A stretch of DNA of 64,000 nt from Bacteroidales bacterium UBA4293 (lineage in GTDB: Bacteria > Bacteroidota > Bacteroidia > Bacteroidales > Bacteroidaceae): NCBI GenBank assembly GCA_002395835.1, contig DGVD01000002.1, forward strand, positions 1 to 64,000, given 5' to 3'. A program made the position numbers and the translations under genes. Below, piece by piece: positions 7,612 through 16,478 of the stretch. The notes under the pieces were generated by a model, which made no database searches, was not told where the DNA came from, and saw only the letters and a list, made by a program, of their open reading frames with translations. How positions within the stretch are numbered: position 1 is the stretch's first letter; the number at the start of each line of letters is the position of its first letter.

Positions 7612-8736
7612 ATGGATTGGACGAATATCTACCAGGGACCGAAGCTGGGCTTTGGCTTGATGCGACTGCCGAAACTGGCCGACGAGAAGGAATTTGATAT
7701 GGATCAGATCTGCCAGATGGTGGATGAGTTTCTGGCTGCTGGAGGCAAGTATTTCGATACGGCTTTCGTGTATCCGGGATCGGAGGAAGCCATCGGTAAG
7801 GCGCTGTGCCAAAGGCATCCGCGTGAATCGTACTACCTGGCTAGTAAGCTGAATGCACAGGCTTGGGCTTGCGGAAACGAGCAGGAGGCCAAGGATGAGC
7901 TGCGCATCAGTCTGGAGCGTACGGGTGCGGGCTACTTCGATTTCTACTTGGTGCACAGCATCACGCGGGCCAGTCTGCCACTGTACGACCTATACGGCAT
8001 CTGGAACTATATGAAGGAGGTGAAGGACAAGGGGCTGGTGCGCCACTGGGGGCTTTCTTTCCACGATGAGCCGGAACTGCTGGATGAGGTGCTGAAGGCG
8101 CATCCGGAGGTGGAGTTTGTGCAGCTGCAAATCAACTATGCCGACTGGGATAATAAGACGATTCAGTCTCGTGCGTGCTACGAGGTGGCCGTGAAGCACG
8201 GTAAGCCGGTGGTGGTAATGGAACCTGTGAAGGGTGGTATGCTGGCTAATCCTCCAGGCCCTGTAGCAGCTCTGCTGCAAGCAGCTAACCCGGATATGTC
8301 TATGGCATCGTGGGCAATCCGTTTTGTGGCATCGCTTCCAGAGGTGATGGTGGTGCTGAGTGGTATGTCGTCTGTGGAGCAGATGCAGGACAATCTGAGC
8401 TATATGCGTGATTTCCAGCCGCTTTCTGCGGAGGAACAGCTCACGGTGCAACAGGCGCGTGAGGCCTTGAAGCGGGTGGATCAGATTCCATGTACATCGT
8501 GCCACTACTGCACGAAGGGATGTCCTGCAGGCATTCACATTCCGGAGGTGTTCAACGTGATGAACACGTACAAGCTGTACGGAGACTTGAAGATGGCACG
8601 GGCCGATTACAGTTGGCGTCCTGGAGGTGCGAAGGCTTCGGAATGTCTGCAATGCGGACAGTGTGAGGGAGCTTGTCCACAGCATCTTCCTATCATAGAA
8701 CTACTAGAACAAGTTGTAGAGACACTAGAGAAATAA
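7612..8736 (+). CDS. Aldo/keto reductase with C-terminal 2x[4Fe-4S] domain
   Basis: The 374-residue protein joins an aldo/keto reductase barrel (residues 1-280; GFGLMRLP start, FDTAFVYPGSE with the catalytic Asp/Tyr, YDFYLVHS-type strand, WGLSFHD) to a ferredoxin-like tail. The tail has CTSCHYCTKGC (about 291-301) and CLQCGQCEGAC (about 345-355), each a CxxCxxCxxxC cluster. Such proteins, common in anaerobes, probably couple NAD(P)H or ferredoxin to carbonyl reduction; their substrates are mostly unknown. It is monocistronic and followed by a strong terminator. Confidence 0.88.
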   Translation: MDWTNIYQGPKLGFGLMRLPKLADEKEFDMDQICQMVDEFLAAGGKYFDTAFVYPGSEEAIGKALCQRHPRESYYLASKLNAQAWACGNEQEAKDELRISLERTGAGYFDFYLVHSITRASLPLYDLYGIWNYMKEVKDKGLVRHWGLSFHDEPELLDEVLKAHPEVEFVQLQINYADWDNKTIQSRACYEVAVKHGKPVVVMEPVKGGMLANPPGPVAALLQAANPDMSMASWAIRFVASLPEVMVVLSGMSSVEQMQDNLSYMRDFQPLSAEEQLTVQQAREALKRVDQIPCTSCHYCTKGCPAGIHIPEVFNVMNTYKLYGDLKMARADYSWRPGGAKASECLQCGQCEGACPQHLPIIELLEQVVETLEK

Positions 8737-8765
8737 ATTTTATCGGAGAAAAAATTTATGAAGAG

Positions 8766-8805
8766 AACGGCCTCCTGCTCAGGTTTTGAGGGGAGGCCGT
8801 TTTAA
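8766..8805 (+). terminator. Rho-independent terminator
   Basis: A 10-bp stem AACGGCCTCC/GGAGGCCGTT (8766-8775, 8792-8801) runs into TTT. It separates convergent genes. Confidence 0.8.
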
Positions 8806-8821
8806 ATGTTTTAGATGGGGT

Positions 8822-9301
8822 TTAGATACGGTTCCAGAACTTAGGAGTGATGTCCGTGAGCACGGATTCACCGTTCACAGCCCGATCCACACGATAAAGA
8901 GTCTGGTTGGTTTGCGGATTCGTCAAGGGGCCCTTCGTTTCATCCCATCTACCTATCTTGATGTAGTCCAGGTTCTTCAGGTGAATCTGAGGAGCGATGG
9001 AATCTCTTCCACTGTACCAAGCCGTGCGTACATGAGGGTGATTCTCCTTCACCCAGGCAGAAAGCAGATCCACCTGAGCAGGGTCATTATCGCCACCCAT
9101 GAAACACACGCAAGTGATGCCAAAATGCCCTGAGAGCAGTGCTCCCAGGGATTCTGTATTCAGTTCATCACCGATGTCTTCCCAGAGATACTGGCTGTGG
9201 CATCCTTTGCAGTGCAGAGGGCATCCGCTGATGCTGATAGCCAAGGTAATCTCATCGGGAATCTCGGCGAATACTTCTTTTACGTCTACGTACTTCAGCA
9301 T
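8822..9301 (-). CDS. nrdG: Anaerobic ribonucleotide reductase activating protein
   Basis: This 159-residue radical SAM enzyme uses a [4Fe-4S] cluster and S-adenosylmethionine to place the glycyl radical on NrdD. The motif SGCPLHCKGCHSQYLW gives CxxxCxxC (Cys27, Cys31, Cys34), and the following W is typical of the family. FMGGDNDP matches the GGE-like SAM-binding segment. Its ATG overlaps the TAA stop of nrdD (TAATG at 9299-9303), so the pair is translationally coupled. Length and motifs are normal. Confidence 0.95.
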   Translation of the reverse strand: MLKYVDVKEVFAEIPDEITLAISISGCPLHCKGCHSQYLWEDIGDELNTESLGALLSGHFGITCVCFMGGDNDPAQVDLLSAWVKENHPHVRTAWYSGRDSIAPQIHLKNLDYIKIGRWDETKGPLTNPQTNQTLYRVDRAVNGESVLTDITPKFWNRI

Positions 9302-11457
9302 TAGAGTCCGCAGCTATAGGTACGTTTTGCAGCTTCTATCTGGCGATCCATACCGAAGGCAGGGATAGGGCGCAGATAGCCAATGATACGGGTGTACTGC
9401 GTGATGTTCTTAGAACCGCAGCAAGGGCACTCAGAGATAGGCTTCTTCACGATGTGACCGCAATCCTCGCACTTGGAGTTAGGGATGTTATAGGTGAAGT
9501 AGCTGGTACCGTTCTGGATGGCAAAGTCGATGAGCTTGAGGTACTGCTCCTTAGAGAGGTGATCCTGAAGGTTGCAGTGCAGGGCTGAGCCACCATCGGT
9601 GTACTGATATGTCTGATGTCCGTGCAGGATGAACTTGTCCAATACGCGGGTATCGTCGTGTGCATCGTAGAAGTAGGAGTTGTACAGGTTCTCGTCCTGA
9701 GGAACCCAGTAACCGTCTTCCTTGTCCCAGCGGTAGTTCTTTCCACCCAGGCCTTCTGCAGGCACAACTTCAGAGTTGAACAGGAACGGACGTTTCTTGT
9801 CGTGTATGCTGTGCAGCTTGTTCTGTTCCTTGATGGTTCCCAGGATGAGCTGCAGGAACTCGATGTACTTCGGGTTGTTGTCCACCTTCAGGCCCAGGAA
9901 GCGTGCTGCCTCGTTCAGACCGTTGATACCGATGGTAGAGTACAGCTTGCTGATGTAGATGTAGCCTCCGTTGGAAGCTGCAAACATCTTGCGATCTTCC
10001 ATTTCATAGAGCATAGTCTTGTATGCGATGTGATACTTGTACACGCGCTCCAGTATATTAGTAAGGTACAGACGCAGGAAGCTGTAGAAGTCGTGATCGG
10101 CTTCGGTACCTGCCACGGTGCGTTTTGCATCCTGAACGATACGGCTGATATTCAGAGTGATAACGTTGCATGAACCAGTCATCACACCCGTCAAACCGGT
10201 GGTAGGGTTGAAGGTATTCTCAGTGAGCTCGTTCTTCAGGCGGCAGCAAGATGCCAGAGAATCGGCACTATCGCTGATGTAGGTGAAGAAGGAGTGACCT
10301 TCGGCATACATTTCTGCGGTGAAATCTTTGTATTCCTTATCGATGATGTCGCCAGTCTTAGGATCGTAAACCATAGCCATAGTCTCCACAGGGAAGGTGA
10401 GGACTTGTTTCAGACGAAGCTTGTTGAACCACTTCATGAACATGCGCTGCAAGGTGTCGATAGCCTTCCACTCTGGCTGTGTGCCGTCTGGGTAGAAGAA
10501 ATCGCCAAACAAAGACTGGAAGTAGGTATGGTCATAGTAAGACACGTTAGTGAAAGGCGACTGGTAAGAGCGGTTTCCTGCAGGCTGGTTGATGCCCCAT
10601 ACAAACTGCTTGAAGGCCTTGATGATGTGATCACGAACGGTGCGCTTCTGGAGGCAGACATCGGTAGTAGCTACCTCATCCAGGTGCTCATACCATTTCT
10701 CACCGAACTCACTGATGATGTAGTAGTTCAGTACGATGAAGTACTCTCCGAAGGCTACGGCTCCCTTACACTGAGAGGAGAGCAGGAAGGTGAGGTTGGT
10801 AATCTGACCGCTGAAAGACTGGAGGTCGTTTGGTGGGCCAGGGGTTACACCGTCAATGTTTCCCACACCGTCGGTCATCAGAGGGTAGAGGCTCACTGCC
10901 ATACAGTACTGCTTGAGCACTGGGGTAGAAGCTTCATCGTGTGCGTAGATAATATGGTGGTTCAAGTCCAGTTCATACTGGCGAGCCACTTCAGGATAGA
11001 GTACGTTCAGCTTATCTTTCATGCGCTGACGCTGGATAATGCGGTTGGTAGTCTTGTAAACCTCGCCTTCCAGGTTAGCCACGTTCTTCATGGTAACGTT
11101 CGCATTAGCATCGGTTTCAGAAGCAGTAGCTGCGTTATCGGTGCTCTTGCTATACTCGTTCATGTAGTCGATACGCTCCTTGATGAAACGTGCCTCGGCA
11201 TGCTGCTGACGATAAAGGATGTAGGATTTGGCTTCTTCGTAGTGTCCGTTTTCCATGAGTGCCAGCTCCACGCGGTTCTGGATTTCCTCCACGGTATATC
11301 CGTCGCGCACGGAGATACTTTCACTCAAATCGGTAGCCAAGTTTTCAATTTTCTCCGCATCATACTTGTTGATGGATTCGAATGCACCAGCAATGGCATT
11401 CTTGATTTTCGCTCTGTCGAATTTCTCTGCAGATCCGTCTCTCTTGATTACTTGCAT
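9301..11457 (-). CDS. nrdD: Anaerobic ribonucleoside-triphosphate reductase (class III)
   Basis: The 718-residue enzyme reduces NTPs to dNTPs without oxygen. It starts with an ATP-cone (MQVIKRDGSAEKFDRAKIKNAI, first 90 or so residues), the allosteric site. The catalytic barrel follows, and the C-terminus has a zinc site (Cys663, Cys666, and Cys677 with Cys679/680) and the glycyl radical loop RIIGYL with Gly693. The tail ends YSCGL. Two HMA-like metal features are absent, as expected. It is transcribed from a -7 box at 11536-11543 with a leader of about 70 bases and is coupled to nrdG downstream. It points to growth without oxygen. Confidence 0.96.
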   Translation of the reverse strand: MQVIKRDGSAEKFDRAKIKNAIAGAFESINKYDAEKIENLATDLSESISVRDGYTVEEIQNRVELALMENGHYEEAKSYILYRQQHAEARFIKERIDYMNEYSKSTDNAATASETDANANVTMKNVANLEGEVYKTTNRIIQRQRMKDKLNVLYPEVARQYELDLNHHIIYAHDEASTPVLKQYCMAVSLYPLMTDGVGNIDGVTPGPPNDLQSFSGQITNLTFLLSSQCKGAVAFGEYFIVLNYYIISEFGEKWYEHLDEVATTDVCLQKRTVRDHIIKAFKQFVWGINQPAGNRSYQSPFTNVSYYDHTYFQSLFGDFFYPDGTQPEWKAIDTLQRMFMKWFNKLRLKQVLTFPVETMAMVYDPKTGDIIDKEYKDFTAEMYAEGHSFFTYISDSADSLASCCRLKNELTENTFNPTTGLTGVMTGSCNVITLNISRIVQDAKRTVAGTEADHDFYSFLRLYLTNILERVYKYHIAYKTMLYEMEDRKMFAASNGGYIYISKLYSTIGINGLNEAARFLGLKVDNNPKYIEFLQLILGTIKEQNKLHSIHDKKRPFLFNSEVVPAEGLGGKNYRWDKEDGYWVPQDENLYNSYFYDAHDDTRVLDKFILHGHQTYQYTDGGSALHCNLQDHLSKEQYLKLIDFAIQNGTSYFTYNIPNSKCEDCGHIVKKPISECPCCGSKNITQYTRIIGYLRPIPAFGMDRQIEAAKRTYSCGL

Positions 11458-11535
11458 GGTATTATATCTTTAATTTTCAGTCTCTTGTTTTGGATTAATT
11501 TAGAAAGTGCTTTCTTATAAGATGGAAAACATTTA

Positions 11536-11570
11536 CAAAGGTAAGATACATATTTGAATTATCCAAAAGA
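11536..11570 (-). promoter_or_regulatory. nrdDG promoter
   Basis: On the minus strand, TTG is followed after 20 bases by TACCTTTG (11536-11543), an ideal Bacteroidetes promoter. The rest of the 330-base gap 11458-11787 is AT-rich and shows only this promoter and the terminator of the next gene. Confidence 0.7.
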
Positions 11571-11730
11571 AAACACAATTATTTGCGAAAAAAAATAAAG
11601 TTTTCCAAAACAAAATGTTAAAGTGCTGAAAACGAGCATTTTACGATTTTTCCTTGCATCAAAAGTTGTCCAAAAAGGAATTTAAGTGTTGGTAGTCAGC
11701 TACTTTCGTGGAAATTTTCTGTGTAAAAGA

Positions 11731-11766
11731 AAAGAGCCAAACAGGTGTATAGTCTGAGTGGCTCTT
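11731..11766 (-). terminator. Terminator of the 62-residue HTH-like gene
   Basis: Arms 11732-11739 and 11759-11766 (AAGAGCCA/TGGCTCTT) pair perfectly, and the minus strand continues into TCTTTTCTTTT. Confidence 0.65.
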
Positions 11767-11787
11767 ATGGGGTAGGGTGTCTGGTAT

Positions 11788-11976
11788 TTATCGTACTATA
11801 CCTTTTATAATAAGTTGGGTTATGATCCTATCGTCTTTCTGATTTCGAGGCTTTTTTCCGTGTGCCAGTTTAAAGACATGCTGGGGTGTAGCATCAAACA
11901 TTGCTGCTATTTCCTCATAAATTTCGGGGTGAGCGGAATTCTTGTAGTTTTTTCTAAGCATGTCCAGTATTCGCAT
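11788..11976 (-). CDS. Small HTH-like conserved protein, function unknown
   Basis: The 62-residue basic protein contains a helix-turn-helix-like stretch: IYEEIAAMFDATPQHVFKLA, where the alanine/phenylalanine pattern and PQHVFKL resemble the recognition helix of small phage-type repressors, followed by HGKKPRNQKDDRII. I think it belongs to a family of short Bacteroidetes proteins that may bind DNA, but I cannot name it. It has its own promoter (12031-12039) and terminator, so it is expressed alone. It lies between nrdDG and a metal-binding protein gene and could regulate either; there is no direct evidence for that. Confidence 0.6.
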   Translation of the reverse strand: MRILDMLRKNYKNSAHPEIYEEIAAMFDATPQHVFKLAHGKKPRNQKDDRIITQLIIKGIVR

Positions 11977-12030
11977 GGTAAGTCCTTTCTATAATCTCGT
12001 TTATAAATGTTAATTAGTATAATAATTCAT

Positions 12031-12062
12031 GCAAAAATAAGCATTGTTTTTTTTCTGGCAAA
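12031..12062 (-). promoter_or_regulatory. Promoter of the HTH-like gene
   Basis: On the minus strand, TTTG and then 19 bases lead to TATTTTTGC (12031-12039). The leader is about 50 bases. The rest of 11977-12259 is AT-rich without coding signal. Confidence 0.65.
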
Positions 12063-12186
12063 TTTTTGGAAATAAATATAGGTTAATATGGATAAAGCGG
12101 ACTTTAAATTCGACTAATATGTCATTATTTTGGATAATTCTGGAATAATAATGAACAATCGGGATAAAAATACCTACTAATAGTTA

Positions 12187-12218
12187 TTGGGTGTTTTCTG
12201 GAAAATGTTTATCTTTGC
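12187..12218 (+). promoter_or_regulatory. Promoter of the HMA protein gene
   Basis: TTG at 12187-12189, 20 bases, then TATCTTTGC at 12210-12218: a textbook Bacteroidetes promoter. Confidence 0.7.
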
Positions 12219-12259
12219 CCCTGTTATAAAAATGAATGAAAATTAATAGATTGACGGAT

Positions 12260-12658
12260 ATGAAAAAATTGAATCTTTTGCTGGTGGCACTGGTGATGGC
12301 TACCGTAAACTGCTTTGCAGGTGATGTGAAGACTGTGATTCTGCAGATTAGTCAGGAAACTGCTATGCACTGCCAGAACTGTGCTAAGCGTGCAGAGAAG
12401 GCTCTTACAGCAGACAAGGGTGTGAAGGAAGTGGCTGTAAACCTGGAGGAGCAGACCGTAACCGTGAAGTATGATGATGCTGAGACCAACGAGGCTAAGT
12501 TGATAGAAGATCTGAAGGTTGGTCGTTTTGAGGCTTCTGTAGCTGGCAAGAAGTGCGAAAACTGCCAGAAGCATGCTAAGGAAGGTGCTGCTGCAGGGGA
12601 GCACAAGCATGGTGAGCACCAGCATGGAGGCGACTGTTGCGAAGGTGAAAAGAAATAA
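12260..12658 (+). CDS. Exported heavy-metal-associated (HMA) domain protein
   Basis: From the ATG at 12260 the 132-residue protein starts with a signal peptide (KKLNLLLVALVMATVNCFA). An HMA ferredoxin-like fold follows with the metal-binding loop MHCQNC, matching the M-x-C-x-x-C of copper/mercury carriers. A second CENC pair follows the fold, and the tail is His-rich (EHKHGEHQHGGDCC). It probably binds copper, zinc or a similar soft metal in the periplasm. I preferred this ATG to one at 12236 because it begins the signal peptide directly. Its promoter and terminator make it monocistronic; no efflux pump gene is adjacent. Confidence 0.85.
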   Translation: MKKLNLLLVALVMATVNCFAGDVKTVILQISQETAMHCQNCAKRAEKALTADKGVKEVAVNLEEQTVTVKYDDAETNEAKLIEDLKVGRFEASVAGKKCENCQKHAKEGAAAGEHKHGEHQHGGDCCEGEKK

Positions 12659-12718
12659 GGTTCTTTTTTTATTAATAGTAAATAGATTGTTCGTTTAGGA
12701 CATAGGGAGAAAAAGAAG

Positions 12719-12749
12719 CGGGATTCCAGAGTTGGAATCCCGTTATTTT
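12719..12749 (+). terminator. Rho-independent terminator
   Basis: A 10-bp stem (12719-12728 with 12733-12742) is followed by TTATTTTT. Confidence 0.8.
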
Positions 12750-12890
12750 TGTATCCACCGTTTGAAAGATAGGATTTATTTAGGTAATTTTTCCTAATCT
12801 GCAGGGATAATTTGGGTGTTTATCTGAAAAGCCTTAACTTTACAACCTTTAGGAAGCCAACGGGTTTCCTTACAGAATGTTAGAACGTTA

Positions 12891-13421
12891 ATGAATACAA
12901 TGAAAAAAATTATTTTTTGTCTGGCTTCGGCCTTCGTGATGTGTGCTTGTACAGGTGGCTCTTCTTCCCAAAATGCTGTGGATCAGGAAGAGAATGATTC
13001 TATACTGGGAGTTAGCGATTGGGATGGTTCCTGGGATTATGTGAAGAGCTCCGTATCAGATATCTATAAAGAGGTTACCATGGGCAAGGAGAGCAAGGAA
13101 TGGCTTTCCAAGGATTTCCTGGACAAGGAGAAGAGGGCGCGAGAGATAGATGAGATGGTGGTGGACTGGGACTACTGGATTATGGCGCAGGATGCTGAAA
13201 ATCTGAAACTGGAGGATGTGGAGGTGCTGGATGCTGCTGCGGAACGCGCTACTGCAGTGGTTCGTATCCAGAATATGGGTTCCGACACGCAAATCCGTCT
13301 TTACCTGGTTTATGAGGATGGCCAGTGGAAGGTGGATGATTTTCTGGATCTAGATGCTCCGGAAATTTCCATCAAGAAGCAGTTTACCAACTGTATAGAG
13401 GGTAAAGATAGGGAGATGTAG
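12891..13421 (+). CDS. Lipoprotein, DUF3828-like
   Basis: The 176-residue product has a lipoprotein signal ending VMCACTGG. The mature part begins with a Ser/Asn/Glu-rich linker and continues as a compact alpha+beta domain ending VYEDGQWKVDDFLDL, the pattern of DUF3828 and related cystatin-like lipoproteins (strand-turn with DGQWKVDD). Function is unknown; such proteins sit on the periplasmic side of a membrane. The start could also be the ATG at 12900, which begins the signal peptide directly. A possible weak promoter (TAACTTTA near 12834) lies upstream. Confidence 0.65.
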   Translation: MNTMKKIIFCLASAFVMCACTGGSSSQNAVDQEENDSILGVSDWDGSWDYVKSSVSDIYKEVTMGKESKEWLSKDFLDKEKRAREIDEMVVDWDYWIMAQDAENLKLEDVEVLDAAAERATAVVRIQNMGSDTQIRLYLVYEDGQWKVDDFLDLDAPEISIKKQFTNCIEGKDREM

Positions 13422-13463
13422 CACCAAGAACTTCAATTGAGGAGTTCAAACAGGGGCAAGCCT

Positions 13464-13541
13464 CAAATGGGGACAATTTGAGAAAAAGAAAAATGCTGCG
13501 TTCTAGGTATTTAGGTGCTTTTCTCAAATTGTCCCCATTTG
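13464..13541. repeat. 23-bp perfect inverted repeat with 32-base loop
   Basis: Arms 13464-13486 and 13519-13541 are exact reverse complements containing TGGGGACAATTTGAGAAAA. The element sits between convergent genes and could act as a bidirectional terminator. Its CCCCATTTG/CTCAAATT pieces recur in the palindromes at 571-597 and 4762-4810, which suggests a dispersed element. Confidence 0.75.
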
Positions 13542-13545
13542 GGAC

Positions 13546-15129
13546 TTAACGGATATTGATGCAATCAATGTTCGGAGCTGGAGCAGCAGGGTTATTCAAG
13601 CGAATGGTATTCATGCCCTTCTTCAGCTTCAGCGTGACATTCACCGTGTTGAAATCTATATCGGAACCAGTGGTGAGGGATGAGAGGGTGCTCTCCAACT
13701 TATTATTCACGCTGATTTCTAGCGTTCTTTTATCTGCACAAGCATAGTGAATGCTCACATCATAATATCCAGTGTAAGGAACATATACATTCTTCCACTC
13801 CAGATAGTTCAACCTGCTGTTTCCCAGTGAGGTAACATAAGCTCCTTTACTAGCCTGTGAAGTTTCTGCTGGATGTGCAGTAGGCCTTCCAGAGATTTCC
13901 TGATACTCCCGTAACCAAGCTTCCTCGGCTTCATAGAGGTGGCGCATGGTGCGGTTTCCCTCCATGAGGAAGGCTTGTGAGCCGTGTGCAGGGATGAAGA
14001 CACGGATGCTTTCTTCGGCTCTCTCTCTGTTCTGCGTGAAGCAGTCGAATACGCTCACCACACCTTTGAACTCCAGTTTAGACAAGTCTACGGTGATGGT
14101 TTTGTCTTCATCGCTCAGGTTCATCACCACCACTGCTCTTTTCTTTCCTTGCAGTTTCTCCATATCCTTAGCTACCACGTAGACTTCACCTTCACGCTGT
14201 ACCACGGGAGCACCTAGTCCTAGCTTATCCTGGTTCATGGCAAGCAGGTGAGGGTTAGTGAGGAGATCTAGAGAAGACTGACGAAGGGTGGTCATGTCGC
14301 AACCGATGAGCAGGGGTGAGCTGGCAATGCACCAGTAAGCCATGTGCGTGCGTTCCTCGTTCTCGTTCATGGAACGACCTATCTCCATCATATCCATGTC
14401 GTTATAATGTCCGCCTCCGGTATAAGCCTGGATGTAGAGATTCTCCTTGATGATGTTCTTCACGGATTTCCAGTCGTCGTAAATGTCACCGGTAGTTCTC
14501 CAGGAATCGGCAATATCACTGATCCAGGTGCCAGGGTAAGCCCATCGGCACACGTTGAAAGTGATTTTCTTTCCCTTTTCTTTCGCTGTCTTAGCTATGG
14601 CCTTGCTGATTTTAGTGTACTGTAGACGCTCATCCAGACGCATGTGGTTGCCACCGCAGAAGTCCACCTTGATGAAGTCGTAATCCCAGTCGATGAAGTA
14701 CGTATGGCAGTCGGCTTCCTCATAACCAGCCAGTCCCACACCACAGCCCCAAGGCTCCTTCTGTCCGGATCCACAGGTGTTGTCCCCCGCATCGGAGTAG
14801 ATACCAGCAGTGAGGCCCAGCTTGTGGATGTAGTCCGCTACCGCACGCATACCGTTCGGGAACTTCTGCGTGTTGATACGCAGCTGCCCGTTGCTGTCTC
14901 GTCCATTCCAGTACCCATCATCAATGTTGATATTCTTATAACCAGCCCGAGCAAGTCCGGTGCTTACCATAGCATCAGCCTGACGACAGATGACATCTTC
15001 CGTAATATTCAGAGCAAACGTGTTCCAAGAGCTCCATCCCAGGGTAGGAGGATCAAATTTCTGTGCATGTAAGTTTAAGGTAAAGAGGCAGCCTGCCAGA
15101 AGAGCTGCTGCACGTACGGTGTGTTTCAT
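13546..15129 (-). CDS. Secreted GH27 alpha-galactosidase with C-terminal carbohydrate-binding domain
   Basis: The 527-residue enzyme has a signal peptide (first 22 residues) and a GH27 barrel: PPTLGWSSWNTF, NIDDGYW, the nucleophile Asp156 in IKVDFCGG, and the acid/base Asp215 in SWRTTGDI. A beta-sandwich follows (about 315-390). The last 130 residues (VYVPYTGYYDVSIHYA and NTIRLNNP) look like a CBM6/CBM35-type sugar-binding module. It should remove terminal alpha-galactose from oligosaccharides such as galactomannan or raffinose-type sugars in the periplasm or outside. It stands alone with no SusC/SusD pair nearby. Confidence 0.9.
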   Translation of the reverse strand: MKHTVRAAALLAGCLFTLNLHAQKFDPPTLGWSSWNTFALNITEDVICRQADAMVSTGLARAGYKNINIDDGYWNGRDSNGQLRINTQKFPNGMRAVADYIHKLGLTAGIYSDAGDNTCGSGQKEPWGCGVGLAGYEEADCHTYFIDWDYDFIKVDFCGGNHMRLDERLQYTKISKAIAKTAKEKGKKITFNVCRWAYPGTWISDIADSWRTTGDIYDDWKSVKNIIKENLYIQAYTGGGHYNDMDMMEIGRSMNENEERTHMAYWCIASSPLLIGCDMTTLRQSSLDLLTNPHLLAMNQDKLGLGAPVVQREGEVYVVAKDMEKLQGKKRAVVVMNLSDEDKTITVDLSKLEFKGVVSVFDCFTQNRERAEESIRVFIPAHGSQAFLMEGNRTMRHLYEAEEAWLREYQEISGRPTAHPAETSQASKGAYVTSLGNSRLNYLEWKNVYVPYTGYYDVSIHYACADKRTLEISVNNKLESTLSSLTTGSDIDFNTVNVTLKLKKGMNTIRLNNPAAPAPNIDCINIR

Positions 15130-15272
15130 AGGTATAGAATTTATGAGTTATTCGTTGCGGTAAATTTACGGATTATTTTGGAAAAGTGATAGAATTCTGT
15201 ACTATTTTTTTCAAACTTCTCTTATCTAAAGATTTTTTCTTATTTTTACCGCCGAAAACAGAAAACTGGACG

Positions 15273-16457
15273 ATGATTAAAGATTTTAACTACTATGCTC
15301 CCACACAGGTGGTGTTTGGGAGGAACTCGGAAGAGAAACTTCCTTTGTTGATTAAGAAATACGGTGGTACGAAGGTGCTGGTTCACTATGGTGGTGGGTC
15401 TGCCAAGCGTTCCGGATTGCTGGACAAGGTTTTCCAGATGCTGCAAGAGGCAGGAATAGCCTATGTGGAACTGGGTGGTGTGGTGCCTAACCCCTTACTA
15501 TCCAAGGTGGTAGAGGGTGTAGAACTGTGCCGCAAGGAGAAGGTGGACTTCATTCTGGCAGTAGGTGGAGGAAGCGTGATAGACTCTTCCAAAGCCATCG
15601 GGTACGACACGCTCTATGACGGTGACCCGTTCGATTTCTGGGATGGTAAGGCTGTGCCTCAGGCTTGTCTGCCTATAGGAGTGATACTAACCATTCCTGC
15701 TGCAGGCTCCGAGATGAGCTCTAGCTGCGTAATCACCAAGGATGATGGACTGCTGAAACGAGGTGTGAACAGTGATTTGTGCCGTTGCAAGTTCTGCATC
15801 ATGAACCCAGAACGCACCTATACACTTCCTGCATATCAGACAGCAGCAGGAGCAGCCGACATCATGATGCACACCATGGAACGCTATTTCAGCAAGTATG
15901 AAGACATGAACCTGACCGATAGTCTGGCAGAGGCCCTGCTCCGAACTGTGAAGGACAGTGTTTTTGAGGTGCTGAAGAATCCGGAGGACTACCGTCACCG
16001 GGCTCAGATTATGTGGGCTAGTTCCCTGGCACACAACGACTTGATGGAGTGTGGTATGGAGAAGGATTTTGCCACCCACAAGCTGGAACATGAGTTGAGC
16101 GGACTGTTCGGTGTGACTCACGGTGCTGGTCTTACCGCACTCTGGGGCAGTTGGGCTCGCTATGTGATGGATAAGCACCTGAACCGATTCGTGAAGTTTG
16201 CGGTAAACGTGATGGGGGTAACCAATGATTTCTCAGACCCTAAAGGTACCGCCCTGAGGGGAATAGGAGCCATGGAGCGTTTTTACCGAAGAATAGCCAT
16301 GCCAGTGACCCTGTGGGAACTGCTAGGCCGAGAGGTAACAGACGAGGAGATAGAAATCCTGGTGGATAAGTGCAGCCGGGGAGGAAAAATTACGATAGGT
16401 GCTATGGAGGTGTTAAACGCCGACGATATGCGCGAAATTTACAAGATGGCCCGATAA
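15273..16457 (+). CDS. Iron-containing (group III) alcohol dehydrogenase, BDH/YqhD-like
   Basis: The 394-residue enzyme starts at the ATG at 15273 (FNYYAPTQVVFGR, the usual N-terminus); an in-frame GTG at 15186 would precede the likely -7 box TATTTTTA (15241-15248). It has the nucleotide loop GGGSVIDSSKAI and metal ligands in ADIMMHTME (Asp, His), THKLEHEL and VTHGAGL. It should reduce aldehydes to alcohols with NAD(P)H, as in butanol dehydrogenase or YqhD. It is monocistronic and its terminator overlaps its own last codons. Confidence 0.9.
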   Translation: MIKDFNYYAPTQVVFGRNSEEKLPLLIKKYGGTKVLVHYGGGSAKRSGLLDKVFQMLQEAGIAYVELGGVVPNPLLSKVVEGVELCRKEKVDFILAVGGGSVIDSSKAIGYDTLYDGDPFDFWDGKAVPQACLPIGVILTIPAAGSEMSSSCVITKDDGLLKRGVNSDLCRCKFCIMNPERTYTLPAYQTAAGAADIMMHTMERYFSKYEDMNLTDSLAEALLRTVKDSVFEVLKNPEDYRHRAQIMWASSLAHNDLMECGMEKDFATHKLEHELSGLFGVTHGAGLTALWGSWARYVMDKHLNRFVKFAVNVMGVTNDFSDPKGTALRGIGAMERFYRRIAMPVTLWELLGREVTDEEIEILVDKCSRGGKITIGAMEVLNADDMREIYKMAR

Positions 16458-16476
16458 AACGGGCCATCTTTTTTTC
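16443..16476 (+). terminator. Terminator overlapping the alcohol dehydrogenase stop codon
   Basis: A perfect 11-bp stem (16443-16453 with 16460-16470) is followed by seven or more T. The left arm is coding and the TAA stop (16455-16457) lies in the loop. Confidence 0.9.
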
Positions 16477-16478
16477 TG

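Noticed and set aside
10294..11520. 408-codon open frame on the plus strand opposite nrdD
   Set aside because: It is fully antisense to a certain nrdD gene and runs past its promoter; no domain is visible.
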